Assembly: GCA_041855385.1 (NCBI GenBank)
Contig: JBHAEC010000024.1
Coordinates: 1 to 36,958 of the forward strand
DNA from: JBHAEC01 sp041855385
GTDB taxonomy: Bacteria; Bacillota; Negativicutes; Veillonellales; Veillonellaceae
Direction of reading: 5' to 3'
Length of the DNA stretch: 36,958 nucleotides
Shown here: positions 17,479 through 24,964 of the stretch, in pieces
Layout of the letters: every line of letters begins with the position of its first letter
Numbering within the stretch: the first letter of the stretch is position 1
Notes under the pieces: model-generated
Told to the model about the DNA's origin: nothing
The model's input: the letters and a program-made list of their open reading frames with translations, nothing else
The model's database searches: none
Program-made: the position numbers and the translations under genes

Positions 17479-17702
17479 TACTCTTCCTCCCTCACAACTT
17501 GAATAGACATATCTAAGCTCTTAATAGTAACAATATAGGAAGGATAAATTTTCTTTCTTTTTTCTTTACATACAATATCATTGACAAGTATATCTTCTTC
17601 ATCCAGCATCATTTTAACTTGCCCACCTGTAGAAGTTATATCTGCCCATTTTAATAATTGATCCAATTGTATATATTCTGTATGAATAGCTATTGTTTTC
17701 AT
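17478..17702 (-). CDS. yaaA: S4-domain RNA-binding protein YaaA
   Basis: This 74-residue protein is essentially one S4 domain: IQLDQLLKWADITSTGGQVKMMLDEEDILVND is the two-helix RNA-binding core. Position between dnaN and recF and the length match YaaA/RlbA, linked in Bacillus to ribosome assembly. It begins 9 bases after dnaN ends and overlaps recF by one base. Confidence 0.92.
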   Translation of the reverse strand: MKTIAIHTEYIQLDQLLKWADITSTGGQVKMMLDEEDILVNDIVCKEKRKKIYPSYIVTIKSLDMSIQVVREEE

Positions 17703-17711
17703 TATTTTACC

Positions 17712-18821
17712 TTAATTGGTACGAACGGGAGTAATAATATAAGTATAGTTCGGATTATTATCCTGCCTTATAACTACAGGCCCATTATCTTTTAGTGATA
17801 AATAAATTACATCTCCTGTACTATGTTTTAAAATATCGCTAACATAACGGCCATTAAAAGAAATAACAAATTCTTTTCCCTTCAAATCACAAGGCACTTC
17901 TTCTTTAACCATACCTACTTCAGCATTTTGACTGGATAAAATAACTTCCTTTTCTTTCCAATCATAACGAATAAAATTGTAACTGATATCCCTAGCCAAT
18001 AGAGAAACTCGATCAACCGCTCCCGTAAGATCTCTTCTATCGATTTCGGCGGTAGCATCAAATTGGGTAGGAATAACTCGTTCATATTCCGGATAAGTGC
18101 CTTCAATAAGTTTTGAAATCATATACACACTATCAAAAAGAAAAGCAATTTGAGTTCGATTCCAAATTATTTTTACTAAAGCAGGATTATCTATAGGTAA
18201 TAATCTGGAAATTTCCGATAATAAACGAATAGGAATAACTGCACGCATTTCTGTTTTTGCAGGTTCTTCCAAATTCACTTTTTTTATTGCCATTCTATGC
18301 GTATCGGTAGCTACCATAGTGGCTACCGTATCTTTTATTTCCAATAAAGCACCGGAAAAAATAGGTCTATCTTCATCCGTTGCTGCCGCATAATTGGTAT
18401 AGTCAATCAAATCTTTCATATCCTGTGCATCGATAAGAATATTATATTCGTCATGGATTTGTTCTACTAATGTAAAGCTATCCTGTTGTAACGTTACCAG
18501 ATTAAATTCGGAAGATCCTGATTTTATAATAAGCTTATTTGTTCCTTCAGGACGATTTAATTCAATAACGGCACCCGGCATTTTACGAACCAGTTCTTGA
18601 AAATACTTTGAACCGATAACTATAGTTCCCTGTTCAATGATTTGTGCATCAACAGTAACTTTTATACCCAATTCAAAATCATTGGCTTGTAATTCAACTG
18701 TATTATTTTTTGTAGAGATATAAATACTGCCCGGTAAATTGGAAGACGTTTTATTTTGTGCTGCTTTTTGTAAAATAACCATTGCCTTTTGTAAATTTTC
18801 TTTAGGAAAACGAATTTGCAT
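17712..18821 (-). CDS. dnaN: DNA polymerase III beta subunit (sliding clamp)
   Basis: This 369-residue protein has the normal clamp length with three repeated domains. MQIRFPKENLQKAMVILQKA at the start, DRPIFSGALLEI, VATDTHRMAIKK and the C-terminal pair VRTN with PVVIRQD fit DnaN. It forms the ring that tethers the polymerase. The ATG at 18821 is preceded by GGGAGG. It follows dnaA after a 245-base gap that carries part of the origin. Confidence 0.96.
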   Translation of the reverse strand: MQIRFPKENLQKAMVILQKAAQNKTSSNLPGSIYISTKNNTVELQANDFELGIKVTVDAQIIEQGTIVIGSKYFQELVRKMPGAVIELNRPEGTNKLIIKSGSSEFNLVTLQQDSFTLVEQIHDEYNILIDAQDMKDLIDYTNYAAATDEDRPIFSGALLEIKDTVATMVATDTHRMAIKKVNLEEPAKTEMRAVIPIRLLSEISRLLPIDNPALVKIIWNRTQIAFLFDSVYMISKLIEGTYPEYERVIPTQFDATAEIDRRDLTGAVDRVSLLARDISYNFIRYDWKEKEVILSSQNAEVGMVKEEVPCDLKGKEFVISFNGRYVSDILKHSTGDVIYLSLKDNGPVVIRQDNNPNYTYIITPVRTN

Positions 18822-19066
18822 TTATTTTATCCTCCCTTTATACGATGATGATTTTAATTGATTTCTTAAAAAATAGTAATAATAGTAATAAGCGTTGTGA
18901 ATTTGTGGAAATAAGTGATCTGCCCTTTTATTTAGTGACTGTGTTCTTGTTGATAAATATGTGGATAAATTGACAGATCTATAAACATATGGACATAAAA
19001 AATATAAAAATTAATTTATACACAAGTTATAAACAATAAAAACACGGTTTTATAAACAACTGTTTA
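18822..19066. other. dnaA-dnaN intergenic origin region with DnaA boxes
   Basis: This AT-rich gap carries DnaA-box 9-mers (consensus TTATNCACA): TGTGGATAA at 18960-18968 (exact, minus), TTATACACA at 19016-19024 (exact variant, plus), TGTTGATAA at 18948-18956 (one mismatch), and TTATAAACA at 19027-19035 and 19050-19058 (one mismatch from TTATACACA). Together with the cluster upstream of dnaA it forms a bipartite origin layout as in Bacillus subtilis. An AT-rich stretch beside dnaN (18842-18873) and another at 18981-19020 are candidate unwinding zones. Confidence 0.85.
18874..18891 (+). other. DnaA-trio unwinding element
   Basis: Six consecutive triplets, TAG TAA TAA TAG TAA TAA, match the DnaA-trio rule (5'-TA[G/A]-3' repeats) described for the Bacillus subtilis origin. 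In the dnaA direction the order is DnaA boxes (18968-18948), a short GC-containing stretch ending in GCG (18892-18894), the trios, and then TTTTTT and AT-rich DNA next to dnaN. This is the same order as in Bacillus subtilis. It is where DnaA would load on one strand and start melting. Confidence 0.7.
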
Positions 19067-20656
19067 TTAACTGAGATTTTTAATAATATCATCGATTAGA
19101 TCTCTGGTTTCTTTGTTATTTTCCCTTTCTTTGCTTATTTTTTCATAGGCGTGAAGTGCCGTAGTATGATCTTTTTTTCCAAAGGAAATGGCGATTTGGG
19201 GATAGCTTTCATTGATTAATTCCCTCGCCAGATACATAGCTATTTGGCGACAATATGCAAGTTGTTTTGTTCTTTTTTTACCAAGAAGATCCTCTTTTTT
19301 TATTTTAAAGTAAGAAGATATAAAATCTTGGATAGAAGTGATGGTTAAGTAAGTGTTTTTGGTATCGTCTATGATGTCTTTTAGGATATTTGTCGTATAT
19401 TCCTTGCTGATGGGTTTATTTTCAAGTTCAGCGGTAACGATTACTTTCGTAAAGGCACCTTCCATAGATCGGATATTGTCATCAAAAATAGTGGCAATGT
19501 AATTAATTACATCATTCGGTATTTTTAAATTCGGATTTTTACCTATTTCCCTGTCACTGATGGATCGAAGAATAGCAATTCTCGTTTCCAAATCGGGAGG
19601 TTGTATAGTTGCTACAAAACCTCCTTCAAAACGGGAGCGTAACCGGTCTTCCATTTTTTTCATATCTTTAGGCAATGTATCACTGGTGAGGACGATTTGC
19701 TTTTTATCATCGTGAAGTGTATTAAAAGTATGAAAAAATTCTTCTTGTGTATGTTCTTTTGATTGAAGAAATTGAATATCATCTACAAGAAGTACATCAA
19801 TATTTCTATATTTTTTTCTAAAGCTCTCACTTTTTTTATCTTTTATGGAATTGATCAGATCATTGGTAAAACGTTCACTGGAAATACATAATACTCTCAA
19901 GTGAGGATGCTCTTTTTTTATGTAATGCCCTATAGCGTGCATTAAGTGCGTTTTTCCCAAACCCGATTGTCCGTAAATAAATAGAGGGTTATATTTTTGA
20001 GCCGGCATCTCGGCAACTGCCTGTGCCGCAGAATATGCTACACGATTGGAATTTCCGGGTACAAATGTATCAAAAGTATAAGCACTGTTTAAAACAGATT
20101 CATAACTTACGGAGTCATTTTCTTCAGGAAAAAGAAAATGTTCCGGTGAGGGAGTTGTGTAAATAGAAGATGTATCACCTGCGTATTCCATAGCGGGTTC
20201 GATAAGAGCAGAAGCCTTTCCCCCTTTTATGTTAATAACAACAGGTTCATAAGGAATTCCCTCATATTTAGGTCCTGTTAAATGATTTGCTTCATCAGAA
20301 AAAGAAGGATGAGTTTCCTTTTTATTTTTTTCTTGACCGGAAAAAAGATTTAGTGATGAAGGAGCATCCTTATCTTCGATTTCTTGGATAATCGTTTCTT
20401 CAAAGGTAATACAAATTTCAAGAGGTCTTCCTAAAATTTGCTGAGCTGTTTTTATCAAAATATCGTTGTACATTTGATTTGTTTCAATAAAGTTTTTAAT
20501 ATAGGGACGAGTAGAACCGATAGAAAGAACATTATTTTCAAGTGATTTTGGAAAAAGTCCGGACTGAATATAATGATCCCATATGTCTTTGCTGATTTTT
20601 GTTTTGGTTGTTTCCAGTAAAACGTTCCAAAACTCCCATAATTCTGTTGGTGTCAT
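19067..20656 (-). CDS. dnaA: Chromosomal replication initiator DnaA
   Basis: This is a 529-residue DnaA, about 80 longer than usual. Domain I (1-85) has LWEFWNVLLETTKTKISKDIW. The linker (about 88-187) is long and polar. The AAA+ core has Walker A GQSGLGKTH (229-237), Walker B LLVDDIQFL (289-297) and arginine-finger region SRFEGG (341-346). Domain IV ends with LLGKKRTKQLAYCRQIAMYLA and SFGKKDHTTALHAYEKI (491-507), the DnaA-box recognition part; most relatives have GGRDHTT there. It probably starts at the minus promoter 20824-20852 and is autoregulated by boxes in its leader. Confidence 0.97.
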   Translation of the reverse strand: MTPTELWEFWNVLLETTKTKISKDIWDHYIQSGLFPKSLENNVLSIGSTRPYIKNFIETNQMYNDILIKTAQQILGRPLEICITFEETIIQEIEDKDAPSSLNLFSGQEKNKKETHPSFSDEANHLTGPKYEGIPYEPVVINIKGGKASALIEPAMEYAGDTSSIYTTPSPEHFLFPEENDSVSYESVLNSAYTFDTFVPGNSNRVAYSAAQAVAEMPAQKYNPLFIYGQSGLGKTHLMHAIGHYIKKEHPHLRVLCISSERFTNDLINSIKDKKSESFRKKYRNIDVLLVDDIQFLQSKEHTQEEFFHTFNTLHDDKKQIVLTSDTLPKDMKKMEDRLRSRFEGGFVATIQPPDLETRIAILRSISDREIGKNPNLKIPNDVINYIATIFDDNIRSMEGAFTKVIVTAELENKPISKEYTTNILKDIIDDTKNTYLTITSIQDFISSYFKIKKEDLLGKKRTKQLAYCRQIAMYLARELINESYPQIAISFGKKDHTTALHAYEKISKERENNKETRDLIDDIIKNLS

Positions 20657-20675
20657 GACGAATCCTTTCTTGCTA

Positions 20676-20907
20676 AGTGGATAAGTGGATAAGCTATGTG
20701 TATAACTGTGATTAACTACTATACTACTGTGATTAAAATCAGATAAATAAAAGAAAAATAATCTATAAAAAACTGTGTATAAGTTGTTTATAAGTAAGTG
20801 TTTTTTGCAATTTTATGCCTATTATTTTACCAAAAAATAAGTAATTTGTCATGGATGAAGAAAAAGAATGTGTATAAATTTGACCTATTTGCTAAGACTG
20901 TGGATAG
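20676..20907. other. DnaA-box cluster upstream of dnaA (second origin half)
   Basis: Box-like 9-mers on the plus strand: AGTGGATAA at 20676-20684 and 20684-20692 (sharing one base), TGTGTATAA at 20697-20705, 20774-20782 and 20869-20877, TGTTTATAA at 20785-20793, and TGTGGATAG at 20899-20907. TGTGTATAA is the exact reverse of TTATACACA. An 11-base repeat ACTGTGATTAA at 20705-20715 and 20726-20736 is spaced 21 bases, two helical turns. The cluster lies in the dnaA leader and promoter, fitting origin function and autoregulation. Confidence 0.85.
20824..20852 (-). promoter_or_regulatory. Candidate dnaA promoter
   Basis: On the minus strand ATGACA (20847-20852), a 17-base spacer and TAAAAT (20824-20829) give five of six matches in each box. 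The start would be near 20817, leaving a leader of about 160 bases that contains several DnaA boxes. Confidence 0.5.
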
Positions 20908-20919
20908 ATAGTACTTACC

Positions 20920-20948
20920 TTGACAGAATCTGAGCTTATTTATATAAT
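20920..20948 (+). promoter_or_regulatory. Consensus promoter of rpmH operon
   Basis: TTGACA (20920-20925), exactly 17 bases, and TATAAT (20943-20948): both boxes are perfect. The start would be near 20955, with AGGAGGTG at 20987-20994 before the rpmH ATG. A DnaA-box-like TGTGGATAG lies just upstream (20899-20907). Confidence 0.9.
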
Positions 20949-21000
20949 TACAATGTTATGGTGTAAGTAATAGTAGACTTGTTGCGAGGAGGTGTCTTTA

Positions 21001-21135
21001 ATGAAACGTACATACCAACCAAATACACTTTGGAGAAAACGTACACATGGATTCCGTGAACGTATGAAAACAATCGGCGGCCGTCTCGTGTTAAAAAGAA
21101 GACGTGCAAAAGGCAGAAAGAAATTATCTGCGTAA
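21001..21135 (+). CDS. rpmH: Ribosomal protein L34
   Basis: This 44-residue basic protein reads MKRTYQPNTLWRKRTHGFRE at the start and ends RRRAKGRKKLSA, the L34 pattern along its whole length. It is part of the 50S subunit. AGGAGGTG lies 6 bases before the ATG. It is transcribed away from dnaA from a perfect promoter, the standard rpmH-rnpA arrangement at bacterial origins. A terminator-like hairpin separates it from rnpA. Confidence 0.97.
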   Translation: MKRTYQPNTLWRKRTHGFRERMKTIGGRLVLKRRRAKGRKKLSA

Positions 21136-21158
21136 CATAATAGCGTAAAGGCAAATGA

Positions 21159-21186
21159 AAAAACTTGGCGCTATTGCCAAGTTTTT
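21159..21186 (+). terminator. Terminator-like hairpin between rpmH and rnpA
   Basis: AAAAACTTGGC (21159-21169) pairs with GCCAAGTTTTT (21176-21186) around a 6-base loop, ending in five T. It could act as a partial terminator that lets more L34 than RnpA mRNA be made, or protect a processed 3' end (inference). The 10-mer GCTATTGCCA occurs at 21170-21179 and again at 21189-21198. Confidence 0.65.
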
Positions 21187-21211
21187 CTGCTATTGCCATG
21201 GGATAATAATT

Positions 21212-21568
21212 ATGGATTACAGCTTGAGCAAAACAAGGCGAATAATCAAAAACAAAGATTTTCGACTTGTTTATAAACATGGAAAATTTGAAGTAAATCG
21301 ATTTTGCGTACTATATCGAATGCCTGTAGCTAATGAGCCGACAAAAATAGGCTTTGTTACGGGAAAAAAGGTCGGTTGTGCAGTAAAAAGAAATCGGGCG
21401 AGACGATTAATGAAAGAAGTATATCGATTACATCAGCACGAAATAAAAGAAGGATATCATTTGGTGCTGGTAGGAAGAGCGAGTATGGTCGGTGCTACCT
21501 ATGAGGAAGCAGAGAAGGAAATACTCAAACTTTTCAAGCGAAGTCAGTTATTGAAAGATGGAAACTGA
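21212..21568 (+). CDS. rnpA: Ribonuclease P protein component
   Basis: This 118-residue protein binds the RNase P RNA and helps mature tRNA 5' ends. MDYSLSKTRRIIKNKDFRLVYKHGK and the RNA-binding stretch VGCAVKRNRARRLMKEVYR (the RNR motif) are typical. The frame opens at 21155 within the preceding hairpin, but the ATG at 21212 gives the normal family start and length. The ribosome site is weak (GGGAT). yidD overlaps its stop by one base. Confidence 0.95.
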   Translation: MDYSLSKTRRIIKNKDFRLVYKHGKFEVNRFCVLYRMPVANEPTKIGFVTGKKVGCAVKRNRARRLMKEVYRLHQHEIKEGYHLVLVGRASMVGATYEEAEKEILKLFKRSQLLKDGN

Positions 21569-21786
21569 TGCGCATCATTGTCTGTATACTGGTTAGACTC
21601 ATTCGATTTTATCAACGCTTTATTTCTCCTTTAAAGCCGGCATCCTGTCGATTTTATCCCACCTGCTCTGCTTACGCAGTAGAAGCATTACAAAAATATG
21701 GACCTTTAGAAGGTAGCTATTTGGCACTAAAAAGGATATTGAAATGTCATCCTTTCCATAAGGGCGGCTATGATCCGGTGCCATAG
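21568..21786 (+). CDS. yidD: Membrane protein insertion efficiency factor YidD
   Basis: This 72-residue protein has the whole YidD signature: LIRFYQRFISPLKPASCRFY followed by PTCSAYAVEALQKYGPLEGSYLALKRILKCHPFHKGGYDPVP. It is a peripheral membrane protein that assists YidC-dependent insertion. The start overlaps the rnpA stop (TGATG). Conserved order rnpA-yidD-yidC supports the call. Confidence 0.95.
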   Translation: MRIIVCILVRLIRFYQRFISPLKPASCRFYPTCSAYAVEALQKYGPLEGSYLALKRILKCHPFHKGGYDPVP

Positions 21787-21894
21787 CACAAAATTGGAAA
21801 TACTGGAACACCTGTATGGATGAAATTAAGACCATACCCATAACGAAATATAGGTGTGTTAAGGTCAGATTATTATTTTATGGAGGATATAAAT

Positions 21895-22536
21895 TTGTTT
21901 ATTTTTGATATGCTTGTTGAATTTATGCGTACTTTTGTTACCTATTGTTACCAACTGACGCATATGTTAAATATTCCGAATTATGGGATTGCCATTATTT
22001 TAATGACTCTTGTCATTAAAGCGGTGCTTGCTCCGTTGACAGTAAAGCAAATTAAATCCATGAAGGGTATGCAAAAGCTGCAGCCCAGAATGAAGGAAAT
22101 TCAGGCAAAACACAAAAATGATCCCAAAAAAGCACAGGAAGAAATGGCGAAGCTATATAAGGAGTTGGGAGTGAACCCTCTTTCCGGATGTTTACCCCTG
22201 CTGATTCAAATGCCTTTTCTTATTGCTATCTTTTATGCCCTACAGGGCTATCCTTATGAAAAAGCGTATGAAAGCTTTTTATGGCTCCCTAATTTGGGAG
22301 AGCCGGATCCCTTATATATTTTGCCGGTATTGAGTGCCGCTTCCACTTATGTGATGAGTAAGCAAACTTCTGCGGATAATTCACAACAACAGCAAATAAT
22401 GGCTATTTTTATGCCATTATTTATCGGCTATATCAGTTTAAGTTTTCCCAGTGGTTTGGTAATCTACTGGGTAGTATCAAATCTTTTTCAATTGGTACAA
22501 CAATGGTTTTTGTATAGAAACGAAAAGGAGGCATAA
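21895..22536 (+). CDS. yidC: Membrane protein insertase YidC
   Basis: This is a 213-residue YidC/Oxa1 protein of the short Gram-positive type, without the large periplasmic P1 domain of E. coli YidC. IPNYGIAIILMTLVIKAVLAPLTVKQIKSMKGMQKLQP, then KELGVNPLSGCLPLLIQMPFLIAIFYAL and the C-terminal FPSGLVIYWVVSNLFQL, are conserved. It has about five membrane helices. The frame is open from GTG 21856, but the only start with a good site is TTG 21895, 7 bases after GGAGGA. The upstream gap can fold, with ACACCT/AGGTGT and TATGG/CCATA pairs. jag follows after 3 bases. Confidence 0.93.
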   Translation: MFIFDMLVEFMRTFVTYCYQLTHMLNIPNYGIAIILMTLVIKAVLAPLTVKQIKSMKGMQKLQPRMKEIQAKHKNDPKKAQEEMAKLYKELGVNPLSGCLPLLIQMPFLIAIFYALQGYPYEKAYESFLWLPNLGEPDPLYILPVLSAASTYVMSKQTSADNSQQQQIMAIFMPLFIGYISLSFPSGLVIYWVVSNLFQLVQQWFLYRNEKEA

Positions 22537-22539
22537 GCG

Positions 22540-23403
22540 GTGGATTTTATTGAAGTTTCCGGAAAAACAGTTGACGAAGCTATAAGTAAAGGTTGCACGA
22601 TGCTTGGCCTTTCCCGTGATGATATAGAGGTAACAGTCCTTGAAGAACCGTCCAGCGGGTTTTTAGGATTCGGAAAAAAAGAAGCCCGTCTTCGCATAAC
22701 CCCGAAGGGATCGGATGGTAAAGAAACGGTAGAGGTGGCATCTTCTTTTGTGGAAAAACTAAAAGATAAGGCAGAAAGTGTGGAAGAACGCTTTGATGAA
22801 ATTACGGATCGATTGGAAGATAAGTTTGAAGTAATTTCCGATCGTATAGAGGATAAATTTGAAACGCTGTTAGAAAAAACACCTTTTGCCGACAAAGAAG
22901 ATGATGAGGAAGAAGAAAACCATTCGGTACCGACGGCATCTCCTGAAGAAATAGCTCAGATTGCCGACACAGGGAGACAATTTTTATATTCCGTATTTGA
23001 AAAAATGAATTTAAAGGTAATGATTGAGAAGATGATTTCATCAGATCGCATTACTTTTCAAGTACACGGAGAGGACTTGGGGATTCTAATTGGTAAGCAT
23101 GGACAAACCTTGGATTCTCTTCAATATTTAACTAATTTGGTAGCTAATAAAGGAATGGCAAACCGTTGCTACATCATTGTGGATGTGGAAAACTATCGTT
23201 CCCGTCGGGAAGAAACGCTTGTTCAATTGGCTAAGCGCTTGGGCGATAAAGTTAGACGCACGAAAAAGCGTGTTGTACTGGAACCGATGAATGCGTATGA
23301 AAGAAAAATTATTCATCTTACTTTACAGGATATGCCTAAGGTGAAGACAGACAGTGAAGGAGAAGGTTCCTACCGTCATGTTGTGATTAGCTATAGAAGG
23401 TAA
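22540..23403 (+). CDS. jag: RNA-binding protein Jag/KhpB
   Basis: This 287-residue protein has Jag_N at residues 1-55 (VSGKTVDEAISKG, GFLGFGKKEARLRI), a KH domain around GILIGKHGQTLDSLQYL (181-197) and an R3H domain with NAYERKIIHLTLQD (251-264). In streptococci KhpB with KhpA affects division and mRNA stability. Residues about 70-130 are an acidic, repeat-like helical insert (DRLEDKFEVISDRIEDKFET). The start is GTG at 22540, 8 bases after AAGGAGG. It ends the rpmH operon: a strong terminator follows. Confidence 0.93.
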   Translation: MDFIEVSGKTVDEAISKGCTMLGLSRDDIEVTVLEEPSSGFLGFGKKEARLRITPKGSDGKETVEVASSFVEKLKDKAESVEERFDEITDRLEDKFEVISDRIEDKFETLLEKTPFADKEDDEEEENHSVPTASPEEIAQIADTGRQFLYSVFEKMNLKVMIEKMISSDRITFQVHGEDLGILIGKHGQTLDSLQYLTNLVANKGMANRCYIIVDVENYRSRREETLVQLAKRLGDKVRRTKKRVVLEPMNAYERKIIHLTLQDMPKVKTDSEGEGSYRHVVISYRR

Positions 23404-23446
23404 ATCTATATAAGATAAAAGTTTTGAATAAGGCGGTATGAACCGT

Positions 23447-23484
23447 AAAAAAGAGCTACAGAGATTATTCTGTAGCTCTTTTTT
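23447..23484 (+). terminator. Strong intrinsic terminator after jag
   Basis: A perfect 16-bp stem, AAAAAAGAGCTACAGA (23447-23462) with TCTGTAGCTCTTTTTT (23469-23484), and a 6-base loop. It closes the rpmH-jag unit and separates it from mnmE. Confidence 0.93.
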
Positions 23485-23574
23485 AGGCTTTATATTTTCT
23501 ATCTTAGAAATGGTATAATAAAAAGTAAATCTTGTATTGATTACTCTGTTTAAGCTGTGGATAGGAGTTTTAAC

Positions 23575-24954
23575 ATGTATATAGATGATACGATAGCGGC
23601 CATTGCTACACCTCCGGGAATCGGTGGAATAGGAATTATCCGCGTTAGCGGCAAGGACACTTTTGTAATAGTGAATAGCGTATTTTCCGGTATAAAGGAT
23701 GTTCCCTTGTGGGAAAGACAGAATCGCACTATTCAATATGGTCATATTATGGATGGGGAACAGATAATCGATGAAGTCATGCTTCTTCTTATGAAAGGCC
23801 CCCACTCCTATACCGCCGAAGATGTGGTGGAAATTCAGTGTCATGGCGGTATTGTTCCTGTGAAGCGCATTTTGACTTTGCTTTTATTAAAAGGTGTGCG
23901 TTTGGCTGAGGGAGGCGAGTTTACAAAGAGGGCGTTTTTAAACGGGCGAATTGATTTAATTCAAGCAGAGGCCGTTATGGATATTATTAATGCCAAAACG
24001 GAGATGTCATTGGCTTTGGCGGTTAATCAATTGGATGGAACATTGACAAAAAAGATAAGGGAATTACGAGAGGAACTTATTTCACTGATTGCCCACATGG
24101 AAGTTGCTATTGATTATCCGGAAGAAGATATTGAGGATATTAATACAGATGATGCCCGAAAACGCATGATACCTATTATGAGGGACATGGAGGATTTATT
24201 GGGAACGGCTTCGTCCGGTCGTTTGGTGAGAGAGGGTATTGTAGCAGCTATTATAGGAGAACCAAACGCAGGAAAATCAAGCCTGATGAATGCCTTTTTG
24301 CGGCACAATCGTGCTATTGTTACAGATGTTCCCGGCACGACAAGGGATAGCATAGAGGAATATATGAATATTGAAGGTATTCCATTGCGTTTAGTTGATA
24401 CGGCGGGAATACGAGAAACGGAAGATATAGTAGAACGCATCGGCGTTGATAAATCAAAAGAATACTTGGATCAGGCAGATATTGTTATCGTTGTTATTGA
24501 CGGTAGTAAGCCGTTGGGAGAAGAGGAAAAGAAAATTTTACAAGCCGTATCCGGTCGCCCTAATCTAATTTTTATAAACAAAAAGGACAAAGGTGTAGTC
24601 GTACAGGTAGAAGATATAGAAAAATGGGGAACCTTTACAACGATTTCTTATATCAGTGCTGCCGTAGGGGAAGGGCTGAATATTCTTACAAAGTATGTAA
24701 AAGAGCTTGTATATGGAGGGAAAGTTATACTCGGTAATGAAGCGACTCTTTCTAATATTCGTCATATTCAGCTTATGGAACAAGCCAAGGTACATTTGGA
24801 GCAATCACTTGAAACTATAGCCATGGGGCTTCCTATAGATTGTGTTGTGACAGACATAAGAGATGCATGGGAATTGCTGGGTGAAATTAGTGGAGATAGT
24901 ATCAGAGAAAATATGACAGACGAGTTATTTAAGCGATTTTGTTTGGGTAAATGA
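23575..24954 (+). CDS. mnmE: tRNA modification GTPase MnmE (TrmE)
   Basis: This 459-residue protein works with MnmG to modify the wobble uridine of certain tRNAs. The N-terminal formyl-THF-binding domain begins DDTIAAIATPPGIGGIGIIRVSG. The G domain has G1 GEPNAGKSSL near residue 228, G2/G3 VPGTTRDSIEEY and VDTAGIRETED, and G4 NKKD. The C-terminus FCLGK is the Cys-containing motif needed for catalysis. ATG 23575 has AGGAG 7 bases upstream; the upstream frame extension to 23557 is not used. mnmG follows after 10 bases. Confidence 0.97.
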   Translation: MYIDDTIAAIATPPGIGGIGIIRVSGKDTFVIVNSVFSGIKDVPLWERQNRTIQYGHIMDGEQIIDEVMLLLMKGPHSYTAEDVVEIQCHGGIVPVKRILTLLLLKGVRLAEGGEFTKRAFLNGRIDLIQAEAVMDIINAKTEMSLALAVNQLDGTLTKKIRELREELISLIAHMEVAIDYPEEDIEDINTDDARKRMIPIMRDMEDLLGTASSGRLVREGIVAAIIGEPNAGKSSLMNAFLRHNRAIVTDVPGTTRDSIEEYMNIEGIPLRLVDTAGIRETEDIVERIGVDKSKEYLDQADIVIVVIDGSKPLGEEEKKILQAVSGRPNLIFINKKDKGVVVQVEDIEKWGTFTTISYISAAVGEGLNILTKYVKELVYGGKVILGNEATLSNIRHIQLMEQAKVHLEQSLETIAMGLPIDCVVTDIRDAWELLGEISGDSIRENMTDELFKRFCLGK

Positions 24955-24964
24955 GGAGTTTTAC

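Noticed and set aside
23555..23563. TGTGGATAG just before mnmE as a DnaA box
   Set aside because: It is a single imperfect 9-mer away from the origin clusters and overlaps the area of the mnmE ribosome site; a chance match is likely.
23323..23844. 173-residue open frame on the minus strand
   Set aside because: It covers the jag terminator and the start of mnmE on the wrong strand; no motif is recognisable.
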